The notes: generated by a model not told the origin, from the sequence alone. 64,000 nucleotides of DNA from Megalobrama amblycephala (GCF_018812025.1 NC_063054.1:32816412-32880411), one strand, 5' to 3'; shown: positions 11,335 to 25,500, counted from the stretch's first letter. A program made the numbers and translations.

Positions 11335-12054
11335 ACTACTGTTCAAAAGTTTGGGGTCAGTGAGATTTTTGTTTTTGGAAAGAAATTAAAGAAATTAATA
11401 ATTTTATTCAGCAAGGATACATTAAATTGATCAAAAGTGACAGTAAAGATTTATAATGTTACAAAAGATTTCTATTGTAATGATGCTGAAAATTCAGGAA
11501 TGAATTACATTTTAAAATATATTCAAATAGAAAATTTATATACTGCCCTCCAACGCCCTAGAAAAGTGGAGTTTTGGACAATATTGGCATGAATCCTTTT
11601 TTATTTGTGATAATTTTGCACTGATAAGGGACAACCAAAACTACGCAAACATATTTTATTATATAAACAGTTTATACATAGAAAAAAAACTTAAATTTTC
11701 GATTCATCAAAATATCCACCATTAGCAGCTATCTGACCTAAACTGAGTTCTAATTGGTTCATTGTATTCTAAACTTAATTGGCAAACAATTGTTGAAGCT
11801 ATTAAGGTGTGCTGACCCAAAAATCTTTTACAAACCTGGGCCAAGTTTAAACCAGTAACCAGGCATCACAGCTGGCAAAGGGGCATGTCTGACTTTGACA
11901 TGTATATATTGCCATTATTATGTAATCAAAATGAAAATTATTATTGCTGGTCTTCAATGATAATGTCAAGTTACTTTAATGTATTTGCACCAAAAAATGA
12001 AAAGGATTTACACACTTTGCCAGTGGTGTTTTCAAACTTTTGGAGGGCAGTGTA
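11335..12054. repeat. Dispersed MITE piece and an adjacent inverted-repeat element
   Basis: 11335-11535 begins with the widespread fish repeat motif CTGTTCAAAAGTTTGGGGTC. 11541-12054 has inverted ends (CTGCCCTCCAA and TTGGAGGGCAG) bordered by TA, so it resembles a Tc1/mariner-type non-autonomous element. No coding capacity is seen. Confidence 0.55.
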
Positions 12055-12215
12055 TATATATATATCATGGCCTGCATTTGTAAGAGCAATTAAGAAGCTG
12101 TGTACATTATTGTCCAAAAATTACTGTCCATTGATTGGAGAATTAAATGAGATTTTCCCTATTCCCCAGAATTCAGAGAATTGTCTGATTTCTTGGAGGA
12201 ACTGGGATCTTCTCT

Positions 12216-13988
12216 ATGGCTGAAAAGGAATGTGATTTTGCTCCGCTGGTGTTCCGACTGCATGGAGGAGCTCCGCAGGTGGTACGTGAAGTGCTGCTGG
12301 AGCGTGGATGGGAGGAGTATGATGAAGAGGAGCAGGAGGAAGGAGACTGGAATCTCTACTGGAGAACCTCTGGCTTCCGAACCTCTGACTACAAAAACAT
12401 CCTGCCCTGGCAGAGACTGAACCACCATCCCAAAATGACCCATATTACACGCAAGGACTATCTAGCACGGCATTTGAGAAGAATGAAGAGTGCTTTCGGT
12501 GCAGCTGTGTATGACTTCAGCCCTGCTGCTTTCATACTGCCAAACGAATACACAAAGTTTCTTGGGGTGTATACTAAGAATCGCACCAATGACGGAGGGA
12601 AGTCTTGCTACTGGATTTGTAAGCCAGTTGACCTGTCGAGAGGAAGAGGTATATTTCTGTTTAAAGATGTCAAGGACTTGGTCTACGACTCTTCGGTAAT
12701 CATACAGAGGTACATCAGCAACCCGCTTCTCATTTCAGGCTACAAGTTTGATCTGCGCATTTACGTTTGCGTAAAGAGCTTCTGTCCTCTTGTGATTTAC
12801 ATGCACCAGGAAGGCCTAGTGCGTTTTGCGACAGAAAAATACAACCTTGCTTCTTTAGACAACCTATACTCTCACCTGACAAACACCAGCATCAATAAGT
12901 TCGGATTGTGCTACGCCATGGACAAAGAGCGAGTTGGCCGAGGATGCAAGTGGACCCTGAACAAATTCCGCTGCTTTCTTCACAAACAAGATGTTAACAA
13001 ATTTCTCTTTTGGCACAGGATCAGCAATATCATCACGTTGACTCTGCTCACAGCCATTCCTTGCATTCCCTCCAACCCCAACTGTCTGGAACTGTTGGGG
13101 TTTGACATCCTCATCGATGCCAGCTTCAAACCATGGCTTCTAGAGGTCAACCACAGTCCGGCACTTTCATTAGACTGCCCTGCTGACGTAACTGTCAAGA
13201 AAGGGCTGATCAACGATGTAATCGACCTGATGAATTACAGGATGACTGATAGTTTCAGACAGAAAGGATACCTCAGAAACAGATATACAAGATCAGGTAG
13301 CCGGTATTTACAGCCAAAAATCCATCAAGAGTTTTTGCTGCCCAAAACTTTGCATGATACTCCATCAGGCAAGAGAAGCTGGAATCAGTCTATCTCAACC
13401 TCTTCAAGTTCTCAAGACACTATGTTGTGTTCTGTAAATGGTTGTGCTAGAAATAACACCAGGTACGCTTCTTGCCTCATTCACCCTAATTCAAAATCCA
13501 GAACGTCCAGTGGACATGAAAAGGCTCCTCAGAAGTTTGAGGAAATTAACATTGAGGTGGAATCTGATGACCTAAAACTCACAACGCTTAACAGTACGAG
13601 GCAATCGCACAAAAATACACCATCTTCCATATGCAAGTTACCTTCTCTTCACATGCATAAACCCAAGTCCTCAACCGTCCCATGGAACCGCAGGACTCAG
13701 GACAGAGACGTCCCTCCTTATCGTGTTGGAGACTTCATATTGACCTTTCCCTTTAATGAGGCTACGTGGAAAGCCTCTCAGGACCAAGTGGATGTTAAGG
13801 TTGTTGTGAATGAGCTCCGTAAACTCACGAACAGACTGGCATCTTCCTTTGGTGAGAAAAAGAGGACAAAGGCGGACAGCAGTCAGGGTTGTATTGCTGT
13901 CAGGGACAAATTTGAGTCTCTGCTTTGGGGGCCAAAAGATCCACCTCTTCTCAGCGAATGCTTCTTCTCAAATTCAGAAATCAAGTAA
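12216..13988 (+). CDS. ttll2: Tubulin tyrosine ligase-like 2 (probable tubulin polyglutamylase)
   Basis: A 590-residue open frame in one exon, close to human TTLL2 in length. The TTL domain spans about residues 8-345. ATP-grasp features seen: CKPVDLSRGRGIF (Lys136), YKFDLRIYVCV (Asp179, Arg181), HLTNTSINK (Asn223), GFDILID and LLEVNHSPAL (Glu310, Asn312), which normally hold ATP and Mg. The N-terminal DWNLYWR and PWQRLNHHP stretches are typical of the family. The last 240 residues are poorly conserved and basic, as expected for a microtubule-binding tail. ATG 12216 is the first start after an in-frame stop at about 12186-12188. The family adds glutamate chains to tubulin in cilia and sperm tails. 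Gene order beside a TCP10-family gene and gpr31 matches human 6q27. An AATAAA lies about 525 bp past the stop. Confidence 0.93.
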   Translation: MAEKECDFAPLVFRLHGGAPQVVREVLLERGWEEYDEEEQEEGDWNLYWRTSGFRTSDYKNILPWQRLNHHPKMTHITRKDYLARHLRRMKSAFGAAVYDFSPAAFILPNEYTKFLGVYTKNRTNDGGKSCYWICKPVDLSRGRGIFLFKDVKDLVYDSSVIIQRYISNPLLISGYKFDLRIYVCVKSFCPLVIYMHQEGLVRFATEKYNLASLDNLYSHLTNTSINKFGLCYAMDKERVGRGCKWTLNKFRCFLHKQDVNKFLFWHRISNIITLTLLTAIPCIPSNPNCLELLGFDILIDASFKPWLLEVNHSPALSLDCPADVTVKKGLINDVIDLMNYRMTDSFRQKGYLRNRYTRSGSRYLQPKIHQEFLLPKTLHDTPSGKRSWNQSISTSSSSQDTMLCSVNGCARNNTRYASCLIHPNSKSRTSSGHEKAPQKFEEINIEVESDDLKLTTLNSTRQSHKNTPSSICKLPSLHMHKPKSSTVPWNRRTQDRDVPPYRVGDFILTFPFNEATWKASQDQVDVKVVVNELRKLTNRLASSFGEKKRTKADSSQGCIAVRDKFESLLWGPKDPPLLSECFFSNSEIK

Positions 13989-14058
13989 AATAGTTTAAGT
14001 AGGTCTGAGTTTTTTTCTAAATGTCTTACAACACAAAAGGAGGAAAGTGGGGAAAGCA

Positions 14059-14105
<47 letters not shown>

Positions 14106-15658
14106 AGAAATTTATTTTTGCGTTAAACATCTTTGACATGTTAGCAATCATTACCCATGTCAATTAAACTCACTATTTTTTTAATGTTTTTTGAACAGTA
14201 GTGTATATTTTATGTATACATTTTCAAACATGAAACACATCCCCAGATTTAATTCTTAGGCTTAATTTGTGATATCGGATGGATTACATGTAAACACAGT
14301 CAAACACACTTATAATTACATATTTTAAAGCTCTCAGAATTGTTAAATGCATAACATCAGTGAAATTTAAGTTAACTTATAACCCCCTCTATATTCTTCA
14401 TGTGCCAATTTCTGTTGAACAGAACAATACTGTGACCAAATCAGAAACTTCTGAGTGAGTGATATCTGATTAAAATTATATATTTTTAAATAATAATGTG
14501 TGGCTTCTTGTAAATAAAATGAGCCCTTTCATTCATAGATGTCACTACAGTGGACAGCTATTCAAAAAGTAATTTTCTTGCATATGCATGGGTTTTGATG
14601 CATAGTTGCACATCAACTAGTAGAATCTAGTGCATCATCCTATACACCACAACTATGGCAAGCTGTTGTATGTGGATTTTTTTTCTTTAAACAAAAGATG
14701 GCCTACGCCCAGTTGGAAATGCCAAATTGCTCCATAATATTCCTTCTAGACTCTTGTGGGCAAAAAAGGTAACATCAAGTATCATCTAAGGAGTCATATG
14801 ATTGTTAACTTTTCCAAGTAATGATTTTAGATTGGGTGGAAATTTTGATTCATCATCTGTACGCTAAATTGGACATCACTAGCTATATTTCAGCTACAAT
14901 TCATGATATTACTGTGACTGTAGTTCTTGAAAATACTTGTCTGCATTTACTTTTTTGGCTGAAAATAAATGTAATTGTGTTATAAGAATGTAGTATGCAG
15001 TTACATCAAAAAACTTGTAATGCATTACTTGTTACATCAAAAAAATAATCATTATATAATTTTATTCATTGGCTTGTTAAATATACACAATATTACTGTG
15101 TTAATACTATATTATGTTTAATAAAGTATATTTTCATTTAAAAACAAAAACACATACTGTCCACTCAAGTGAACATCTGGAAATCTCCTTGAAAAATGTG
15201 GAAAAAAAAAAAAAGCAATAAAAACACACAGGAAAAAGATCCTGACTGAGGTTGTCATAATTCATTACATAAGGAAAAAATTACATAAGGAAGACATTTT
15301 TTATTGAACTCGATCAAAAATAACTGTTTCGCTCAACTGTTCATTTAAGATATTTATCCCAGCTCTCCGTCTCCGTTATTTTAGGAATCCTCTAATGAAA
15401 CCAGAGTGTTGCAATGTAGTACAATGTCACGACTAGGTCAGAAGTTCACAAGTCTTCACCTGAATACAGTATCAGATGTGTTCATGCTGAGAGGAACTCT
15501 TAGCAACACAAGACACTTGCTGACAGCACATGTAAAAACAAGCAAGCTTAGTTCATCCAATTGTCATTTACAATTTATTGGTATGTTTAGATCAAAGAGT
15601 TTAGATGATTTATATATATATATATATAAAAAAACAAATAAATTCAATGAAAATGGTT
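13989..15658. other. ttll2 3' region and convergent intergenic spacer
   Basis: It contains a (TA)n tract at 14061-14101, AT-rich sequence, and a second short (TA)n at 15612-15628 next to the 3' end of the minus-strand TCP10-family gene. No gene is seen; the open frame 15406-15675 has no recognisable features. Confidence 0.7.
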
Positions 15659-16501
15659 TCACTTTTTGTCCATAATGATGCATTCATTGCTCTTAATGCG
15701 AACCCTCCCAGATGAGAACTTTGTCTCTTGCCTCCCATTCGTATAGACAGTTTTAACGGTTCCATCCGGGTACATCCTCCGCTTGTACTGTGAAGTATGG
15801 ATCTCTCTCTGCCCGTTAGTAAACTCCACCATCTTTTCACCATGTCTGTGGAAGCAGTGTGTAAGGGAGTAAATAAAAAAGAAAGAAAGAAAAGAAACAA
15901 ACAAGAAAGGCAGACATTAATCTTACTGTGATATCTTGACAATAGTTCCATCTGGAAAAACGCTTTCCTCTCGACCATCGGAGTGGAGAATCTTGACGGT
16001 GCCATCAGGGAAGGATATTTCCCTTGTGCCGTCAGGATGGTGTGTTTCTAGGGAAATGTAACATTTAAGCAGACATTTAAAATCTCAAATTCACAGTAAA
16101 ATTATATTGAAATTTTGAAATAATATTTACTCAGAAACTGCTTGTAAATTTTACAAATAATTTAAAAGAAACTAAAAGTAAAGGCTAATTCACACTGCAC
16201 CAACAGATGCAGACCAACGCCGACAATCACCAGATTACAGTAGCCTACATAATTTCTCAGACATTCCACTACCCGACAAAAGCCGACTGAACATTAAAAC
16301 AAGCGCCGACCAATGGCAACAGACACTGACGGATCAACACGCTGATCAGACAAAACCCGCCGACGTGTCAGTGTATGTTGGTGCAGTGTGAACTGGCATT
16401 AACACATTGAATTAAACATGAAATGTTGAACTCGAAAGACTGAAATAATAATTTCTTGTAAAACATGCTCCAATAGTCTTTATTTACAACTTTGAAAAAT
16501 C

Positions 16502-16536
<35 letters not shown>

Positions 16537-19500
16537 TATAAGTCAACAAAAGAACATCTTTCACATGTTTTTTTTTTTCTAACCTCTTTGGTTGTTTGGA
16601 AACTGTACAACCTCCAAACCAGATGGATAGGTTGAGTGTGTTGTTTGAGCATCACAATAGTAGTATATCTAAACATAAAGAGATAAAATTGATAACTAAG
16701 AAATTTAAAACAGTTTAATTGTTGGCAAAACCAAACAATTATTTGAAATGAACAAATGAATGTAGTGCATTTAAAGCATGAACAATAAGCTAAACTGCAG
16801 TGCTTTGGTACAAAAAAACTAAAACTATTACTGAAAAAATAAACTACAACTAATACAAAAATACAAATGAAATAGAAACTATTTAATCAGCATTAAAACT
16901 AATGGAAACCATACTTAAACAAACCAAAATACAAAAGGAAATAAAAAATAAAAACAAGTGAAATTGTGAAAACTGTAAAAACCCTGACTTGTCTGAAAAT
17001 TACAAATGCAGGAACACAAACAAAAGGCGTGAATTACGGGACACAAAAACCAAAAGCTTAAGCCTGTAGAAACATGTTAATTTTCTGGTGGATGACCACA
17101 AAATACTTAGTCAATTTTGAAATGTTGCAATACAGCAGCAGTAACTGTGGGAACAGACTTGATAAGACATCCTTATAGAGTGGTGCCAGTATGACGTCAG
17201 AACACAGAGGACTAATTCGCCGCTCGTTCTTTCGAGATTTTCCTATGGGGTTTTATAATGGGGTTTTTCGGTTTATGTGTAAAATAAAGCCTGTGGTAGA
17301 CATAACTTGATTATACTTTGACATTTTGTTCTACAACGTAAATTACACACCCATAGCAAAAACGCGCAATTTGAAGCAGTTATGTTAATTGTAGAAAACG
17401 AATGTTTTTAATAAGTTACTAGACCAAGACACTTGGGATGTGAGTGTGTGTACAATGTTGTAGAACAAGACGTCACAGTATCGTCAAGTTATGTCTACCA
17501 CAGGCTTTATTGCATAAATTGAAACACCCCATTTTAAAACCCCATAGGAAAATTTCGAAGGAACCAGCGGTGAATTAGACTTCCGGTTTCTGACGTCATA
17601 CCAGCACCACTGTATTCTCTAAGGGACTCATGATACACACCACAGTCCCATCAGCCAGTGTGCGTTTAACATCTCCATTGAAGAAAGTAACAGTGACCGA
17701 CTTGTCAACACCAATCTCTTTCTTCGTTCCATTGCGAAATGTGATCACACGACATCCATTCAAAAAAAGACGTTCAACCTAAGAGAAAGTAGAACATTTT
17801 GAAAAAGGGTTGGAAGATGTATGTAATTCAAATTTCAAAACTTACCCGTCCATCTGGATAGTGAGTTTCCTCATGTACTTTGTTTTTTCTGGCCTGGGAT
17901 GCCATTTGTGCATCATTGCAGTCAGTATGATGATAAAACAAACTTCCCTGTGAACAAAAGTGTCATTATGATACTATGATGCATTGTACATTTCATAATA
18001 GAAACTGGGTCAGAGTCTGTTTAGTCGTAATGAGTGATTCATGGGATACAGTACTCTTGAAGTGTGTGTCATTACTTCATGCTCCTATTCTAAAACTGAA
18101 TTGGGTGAACTATCCCTTTAAGAGAAAAGTAAATACCTTTCCGCCTCGTGAAATGATGCCATTGTTCTGTGGACTGTCAGTGGAAAGTGCAGAATTCTTT
18201 CCTTTTGTAACACAGTACATCTACTTAGTGATGACAACTTGTATTTTAGTTCATAGGAGATGAAGCACAAGCAAACATACTTACTCAAAGAGCTGGCTGT
18301 GCATTCAGTTATTCTATTAGCTTTGGTAACAGAGCGTCCATTTGCCTGTCCATTAAAGCACAAGAACCAAGAAAAACTTTTAAAAAAAAACAAGGAAATC
18401 AAATGCCTTCAATGTCAGTTATATATATATATATAAAACTGACACTTATAATATATATATAACTTTATATATATTATGATCTGTATGCTTATGCATGCAT
18501 GTCATAATAACATCCACAGTGACTGAATAAATATATCACATGATGCTGCATTTATTCTGTGTGCCATTTATATTGAATATCTCTTTGTGTTCATAAATTA
18601 TGAACAGGGCAAACAATTACAAAATAAAATCAGGATTTAACACTTGAAATGGAGATGTGTAGATGCATTGCACAAGCATGAATTAGTTATAAAGAGCTGA
18701 GTCAATTATCTGACACTGGACTTTGAGAGCCACCATGAATTATTTCTGAAGAGCTTAAAGGGCACTTGAGAACATATTACACACCTCAACGGGTTTATAG
18801 GAATTGAGTTTAGCTAAACTAGTTGTATGGGTCCTAGCAAATGACTAAAAATAAAAAAGGAAGTATTTACTTTAAAGTAAAATAATATTTTAATAATTGA
18901 TATTTTATATCAAGACCAGTTCTTGTTTGATAATGCACATTAATAATGTTATCATACTAACATCGATCTGTTGTGTCTTATGGATGGTGGGTTTGTTAAA
19001 GGCTGGAGTTGCGCTCCTAACATGAGGGGTCTTCTGTGGTTCCTCTCTGCTTTTCTCAAACTGAAGCACAACATATGTTATTCATTGAGGCACATGGCAT
19101 ATGGATATATATATATAATTATTATTTTTTTTTTAGAAAGATCATAACCTACAGAGAAAGCCCTCCTCCATGTTTAAATATTTAGGTAAATGAGACACAT
19201 TAAATATCAAAATAATTTTTTTCAGAGGCTGTTTGTCAAATAACACTTTATTTCGATAGTCCCCCAACATACATTCTACTGACTATAAGTAACTTTGCAA
19301 CTTACATGTCAACTACATGTCAGTTCTAGTAACCCTAAACCAAACCTGACAGTCTAATACTCTAATGAGAGTTAGTTGACATGTAGTTGCAAATTAATGA
19401 GTTAGTTGACATGTAGTTGCTTATAGTTAGTAGAATGTCTAAAGTGGACTATTGAAAAAAGTGTAACCGTATGTTCATTCAAAAAGATCATTTTCATTTT

Positions 19501-22500
19501 GCTCTTTCATTTCATTTTGCTGTGCTTTAGAGCAAAATTGCTAAATGTACCAAGGCACTTATAATAAGACAAAACTATCTATATTTCAATAAATAAAATT
19601 AAACTTTAAAGGGAAAGCAAGTTAACAATATTGGGAAATATTGTACAAACCTCTTTAAATTTAGTTCGATTTTGCTGAAAACAAAACTTAACATCTTATT
19701 TAATTTATAATTAATTTATAATTTTTCTGTGTTTAAATATAAATATTTAATATGTGGATCATCACTGAATGAGGTTTGAATTTACTCTCACTGCGCTGTA
19801 TGATCCGGCCTGAGGAGCAGAGGAACCAGCGCTCTGGTGCGATCTCTTGTTTGTACTGAGCCTGTTGTGAAGCTCCTGGTTCTCTCGGGTGAGGGCATCC
19901 ACACGGCTCTGGAGGAGACTGTGGGCCTGTGACCAGTGAGACTCGCTCTCCATCAGCTGCTGCTTCAGAGATGAGATCTGCTCTCTCAGATCCTACAGTA
20001 AATGCACAATGATTTTAACATGATATGAAGTACTCTCTGAATGCATATTGCAATTAAAATCTTGTAAGGATCCTAAAAAAAGGTCTTTTTTTTTGGTATC
20101 AATGGTTCCATGAGGAACCTTCAACATCTATAGATCCTTTCCACTGCATAAAAGTCTCTTTATAGTGGAAAAAGTTCTTTACACTAAGAAAAAAATGGTT
20201 CTTTTAAGAACTACTTACTGAAAGGTTCTTTGGGGAACCCAAAATGATGGTTCTATGAAATCTCTGTGAAAACCCCTTTTGGAACTTTAGTTCTATTTTA
20301 AAGTGTATTAGAAGTAAAGTGGTGATTCTTTACAAGGTCACACATGGAGATGCAATGTGAAAAAGGAGGAAACTTTGGTCTAAAATATCTTATATTGTGT
20401 TTACCTGAGGTTCATGAAGTTCTTTCTTAAGCCTGAGCAAAGGTCTACAGCCATCCTCACCATTAAAATCATGCTCTTCCATCTTCGACCTACTCAGGAA
20501 TTCATATATATTCAGGAATATGTTAAATCAGAGATAGAAACTTGGGTTTCAGGGCTAAAGTTTTGAAAAGTCATAATCTTTGTACAAAACCTGATTGAAG
20601 TATGTGGTTTCTCTTGCTCCATGCCATGCGTGACGTCTTCTGGAGTAACCTTGACTTTTGGAAATGTCTTTGTGAGAGGTTCAGGAGCAGAAGGTGGTCT
20701 AAAATCACTGTTGGCCCCTCTTTCTTCTGTTTTCTTGGAGCGGTTAGCCATAGACCCCTCTAAGCTCTTGAGTTCAGAATCACTGCTGAAGCTCGAAGAA
20801 CTAGACATAGGAGTTGAAGTGCGATTTTCTTCATTGAATCGAGTCTCACTCGGAGCATCACTAGCGTAGTCGCCATCCGACAGATCCAGACTCTGATCTT
20901 TGTGATCCGTGTGCCTTGAAAGATAATGAGGAAACGGACTGTGAGGCTGAGAGTTGGGTCCGTCTTCACTGCTAGTGCTTTCGTTAGATTCACTAAGAGC
21001 CAGTGACTCCATCACCTCGTCGGTTAAATTGACTTCTTTAGATGTATGTCCACTTTGATGGTAGTGTTTGGTAAGACGATTTTTCTCATTGACTTTGACT
21101 ATGTGGTCATTAATTTTTTTAAAGCCAACGCTCCTACTTTGTGCCTTAGCAGATCCACTTGGCTTACTTCCATTGGTTTTACCATAATTCCTCATGACTC
21201 CTTCACTGTGCTTACTTTTAAGTGAGGCTGCATTGTTAGCAATATTAGCAGTCAAAGCTTTGACTTTCCCTTTGCTGTTTGATGAATAATTATCTTCTTG
21301 TAGATCAACGGTCCTCTTTAAAGAGTCTTCCAGGCCAGATCTTTGGTCACTGAGGTCTCCTACACCCTTCAGTGCAGGACTGCTCCTATTTGGCATCTCT
21401 TCAGTGGGTCGTACCGACTGCTGACTAGGCTTTATGTTCATTGTTTGTGGACTAATAGAGCATCTCCTCTTCACACTTTGTGAGGAGTCCTTACCCTTCG
21501 AAATTCTAGATGTTCCTTCTCCTTTACGAAGGAAATTCCTCTTCTCTGCTCCTGTGATTTGTGTACTAACCTGTAAAACAGAGAAGATAATGCTTAGAAC
21601 ACATTTAAACTGCAGGAGATTTAGTTTTTAAATGCAAATCGTACCTGATTCTCATATTGGAGAACAGCATGGTCTGTTTTCAGATGTTCTTCAACAAACT
21701 CTTCAAATGTTTTTTGCTCTTCTCTCAGTCCTGGTCGAATAGGCCTGTAAATGATAGTTCTTTTTAAAATGTACAACTCTCATACTATAAATGTTGCAAA
21801 TATCTTCTATTAAATATTACTGTTCAAAAGTTGTTGTTTTTTTTTTATGTTTTTGAAAGAAGTCTCTTATGCTCACCAAGGCTGCATTTATTTGGTCTAA
21901 AACACAGTAAAAGTGGCAATATTGTGAAATATTATTACAAATTAAAAGAAACTGTTTCCTATTTTAATATATTGTAAAATGTATTTTCTTCCTGATGCAA
22001 AGCTGAATTTTCAGCATCATTACTGCAGTCTTCAGTGTCAAATGATCCTTCAATAATCATTCTAATATGCTGATTTGTGCTTAAGAAACATTTCTAATTA
22101 TTATCAATGGAAACATTTGTGCTGATTAATATATTTTGTAAAAACCATGATATTATTTTTTCAGGATTCTTGACTATAAAATTCAAAAGAACTGCATTTA
22201 ATTGAATTAGAAAAAGTCTTTACTGTCACTTAAATTCAATTTAATGCATCACCCCAAACATTTGAACGGTAGTGTTTATGAAAACAATTAGTCTCTCAAG
22301 TGACTTGAATGGCTTATTTATTTATTAAAATATGCAATATGATAATAAATATTATAAATATCAAAAAACAGTTAAATTAATCATAAAAAATTAAACCAAG
22401 TAGTTCATCAGCCCAATTAAGGCAGTTATATTATTTATAACTTGTGTGTTTCAGCATTTTACAACAACTTCAAAAGTGGCTCATCCAGTCAGAATTTAGT

Positions 22501-25500
22501 GTGTTAAATATGACTATAAATATTTTTTTGCATCATATGATACCTTTCCTCTGGGTTTGGTGGGAGACCTTGCCTCAATCCGAAAGGGCTAAGAGGACAG
22601 TCTTCTTGTGCAGGTTCTGAAGACTCTTCTTTAATAGGAGACAAGCATCTGAGCTCTGCTGATGGTGCAACATTGAGATCTCATATAATATTGTGACAAC
22701 TTATTGGCATAGTTTTTTGTATGACAAGTCAGGTAAACTGAACTTCGAGAAACAATTGTAATGCAATTTATCTTTCCAACATTATGCAAGATAATATAAA
22801 GTCTTAGAAATGAACATCTGCATTGTTAGTGAACTAAAAATCAGTTTGCTATGGAAATATATGACTTTTAAACAAGTCATGTCCTTTTGCTATAAAAGGC
22901 AATAGTTGCCCCTCAGCTATTTTTTCCCTCACATATCTGCTCAAGCTTGTCTGGACAAACCACTAAATAATGTACAGTACAAGCATAGGTGTTTAGGACA
23001 GAATATCAATAACCATCACATTTTTTCATGTACATTTGTTATAACTTGCATGGTGAAGTCAACACGCCCACTATTGTGCTGCCTAAATATGCTCAGTTCT
23101 TATGAGATATGATCTTTGCAAATAGATCTGACTGTATGTCTTCTTTAGCTGACTTTTTTAACAGTTCATTTGCTTTGTCCATTGCGTCAACCTTCCTGAC
23201 ACTTGATCTCTATCTGTGCAAGCTCACTGAGTGAGTCTCTATAAAAGATTTCAGTTGTCTTTAATGATGGCACTTTTTTGTCTTTTTCAAAGCAGTGCGT
23301 GACATCAGGCATTTAGCTTCTCAACAGGTTGAGACTTGAACGTTCAGGCAGAGGAAGTGCTTAGCCTTCAAGTCTGAGCAGCTTTAAAAAGCTCTGCTTT
23401 GGGAGAACAGACATCCAAAGGTGTGGCGTCTACACGGGTTAGGAATCGGTTTGGACCAGGAATCTTTAAAATACTGCAAACTACACAAATATGAGCAGCA
23501 CGGACAGCCCGGACAACACGGACAACATCTGTCAGGAGAACATAGACAATAACCGAGGGCTGTATATTTTCTACTCTTCTGTGGTAGGTCTGGAGTTTAT
23601 CTTGGGTCTCCTGCTGAACATTACAGTTATTCATCTCTTCATCTTCAAGCTCAAGTTCTGGAAATCTAAAACCATTGACATTTTCCTGTTCAATCTGGTC
23701 CTGGCTGACATTTTGTTGCTGATTGGATTGCCCGTAAAGGCGTATAACTTTCAGCAATGCAGTGAAAATAAGGTAGTGTGCAAAGTACAGCTCTTTCTGC
23801 AGTTTCTCAACCGGGGAGCCAGCATCGCCTTCCTGACGGTCATCTCCATTTACAGATATTTTAGCGTAGTCCATCCTTTGAAGAGGAAAGTCATAAGGAT
23901 TTTGAAACATTCGCCTCAGATTTCTATATTTATCTGGGTGCTACTGACAATTTTGACGATTCCGGCCATGTTGCAAAGTTTTATCAGATGCAACAGCAAT
24001 GAACATGATGAGGAACTCAGTTCTGTCATTGTACTGAGGGAAATTGTGTTTTTTACCCAGATTCTGATCCCCTTTTTTGTTCTTGTGTACTGCTCAATAC
24101 GGATTATCAAAAAACTCAAACAGACATCGGTGGGCGACAAGACTAAACTCCGGAGAGCGATGTTCCTCGTCACTTCGGTGGTTCTCGTCTTTGCTGTCTG
24201 CTTCTTGCCGTATGCCATTACAAGAGCAATACAGCTGAAGAATAATGGGCTCGTGATGAAAGAGGAAAAAGATACTGTTGTTAAGGTGTACGATGGGCTT
24301 GTTTGTCTCTCTTATCTGAACTGTCTGCTGGATCCAATCCTGTATTGCCTGAGCAGCAGTAAATTTAAGAAGTTATACATGTCAATCTATCTTCCCTTTC
24401 TGCTGGAGAAGGAACAACCGGAAAATTCAGACGACACTGCAGATGAGTGAACGACGCATGCCAGCTGAAAAAGAAGATTCTTTGAAAAGACTATTGAGGG
24501 AAATTCAGTGAATTGTTGGCAGTTGTTTTGTGGTTAATACATTTTGAATAGTTGACATATCATGTCCAAGACTTATTTATTTTTGAAATGTTTTTTTTTT
24601 TTAAATCAAAGTCTTGATTTTGGCTGTGATCATTTTAAACAACCCCATTTGCCTTTACTAGTTCATTTTAAATGGTCATGCGGTGTGAATTTTAAATGCA
24701 GAAATAGTCCATGTATTTTGCTTATGACCTCATATTACTTTACTATTTAACAGTAAATAAAATATGAGGTCACAGATGCTGAATGCATAATAATGACAAA
24801 ACAATTAGCCATATACTGTTTAAAATAGTTTTAAATGAAGTAGCATGTCGTCACACTGAAGCATCTCCAGTTTAATTTTTGAACAGCCTAATCTTCTGTT
24901 TACATTACGTGTCTTGCACATATTGGACATTCTGGTGTGAGTGATGTAGATTTGTAAATGAGTCACAGACAGTTGTCTGGTTTCTCTATAACTGGAAAGT
25001 TATGATACAAGAGACTTCTCTGTCAGGCACAGAGGAAGAAATGTCTAAGATTTTATGTTTTACTTACATTTCATGTTACTATAATTTTTTGCATGTATTA
25101 TTATTATTGTTTGATTATTGATATGTAGAGAATGTAGTGAATTTTGTTACAACCCTATTGTAAATGTACATTTTTCAAAAGACTATAAAGATAAAGGACT
25201 TCTCGACTCCTACCATTGCTGTTATTAGTTGCCAGAGCCTCTGACTCATTCTCAATCTGGCCAGAATATGAGGGTTTGGTTGAGCTTTCCTTGAAGGCAT
25301 CTAAATTCTCGGTAGGGTTGAGGGAATCAGCTTCTGAAGAGCTTTGAGGTGTCTGGGCTTGCCCTTGAGCTAAGAATGTGGGAGATAAAATCATTCCTGA
25401 AAGAGAAAGGAGAGTTCTATAATGAAGAAAAAGAGTGGTTGATTTACTATACCATATAGTGGGAAGTATACTGCATTGGTGAACGTGATTCAATCAGATT

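Noticed and set aside
11885..12223. Plus-strand open frame of 112 codons before ttll2
   Set aside because: Most of it lies in an inverted-repeat element. Only its last 18 codons could be used, as the end of the upstream frame.
12981..13213. Minus-strand open frame inside ttll2
   Set aside because: A shadow of the ttll2 coding exon.
23368..24218. Minus-strand open frames over the receptor
   Set aside because: They are shadows of the seven-transmembrane gene on the plus strand, with no family features of their own.
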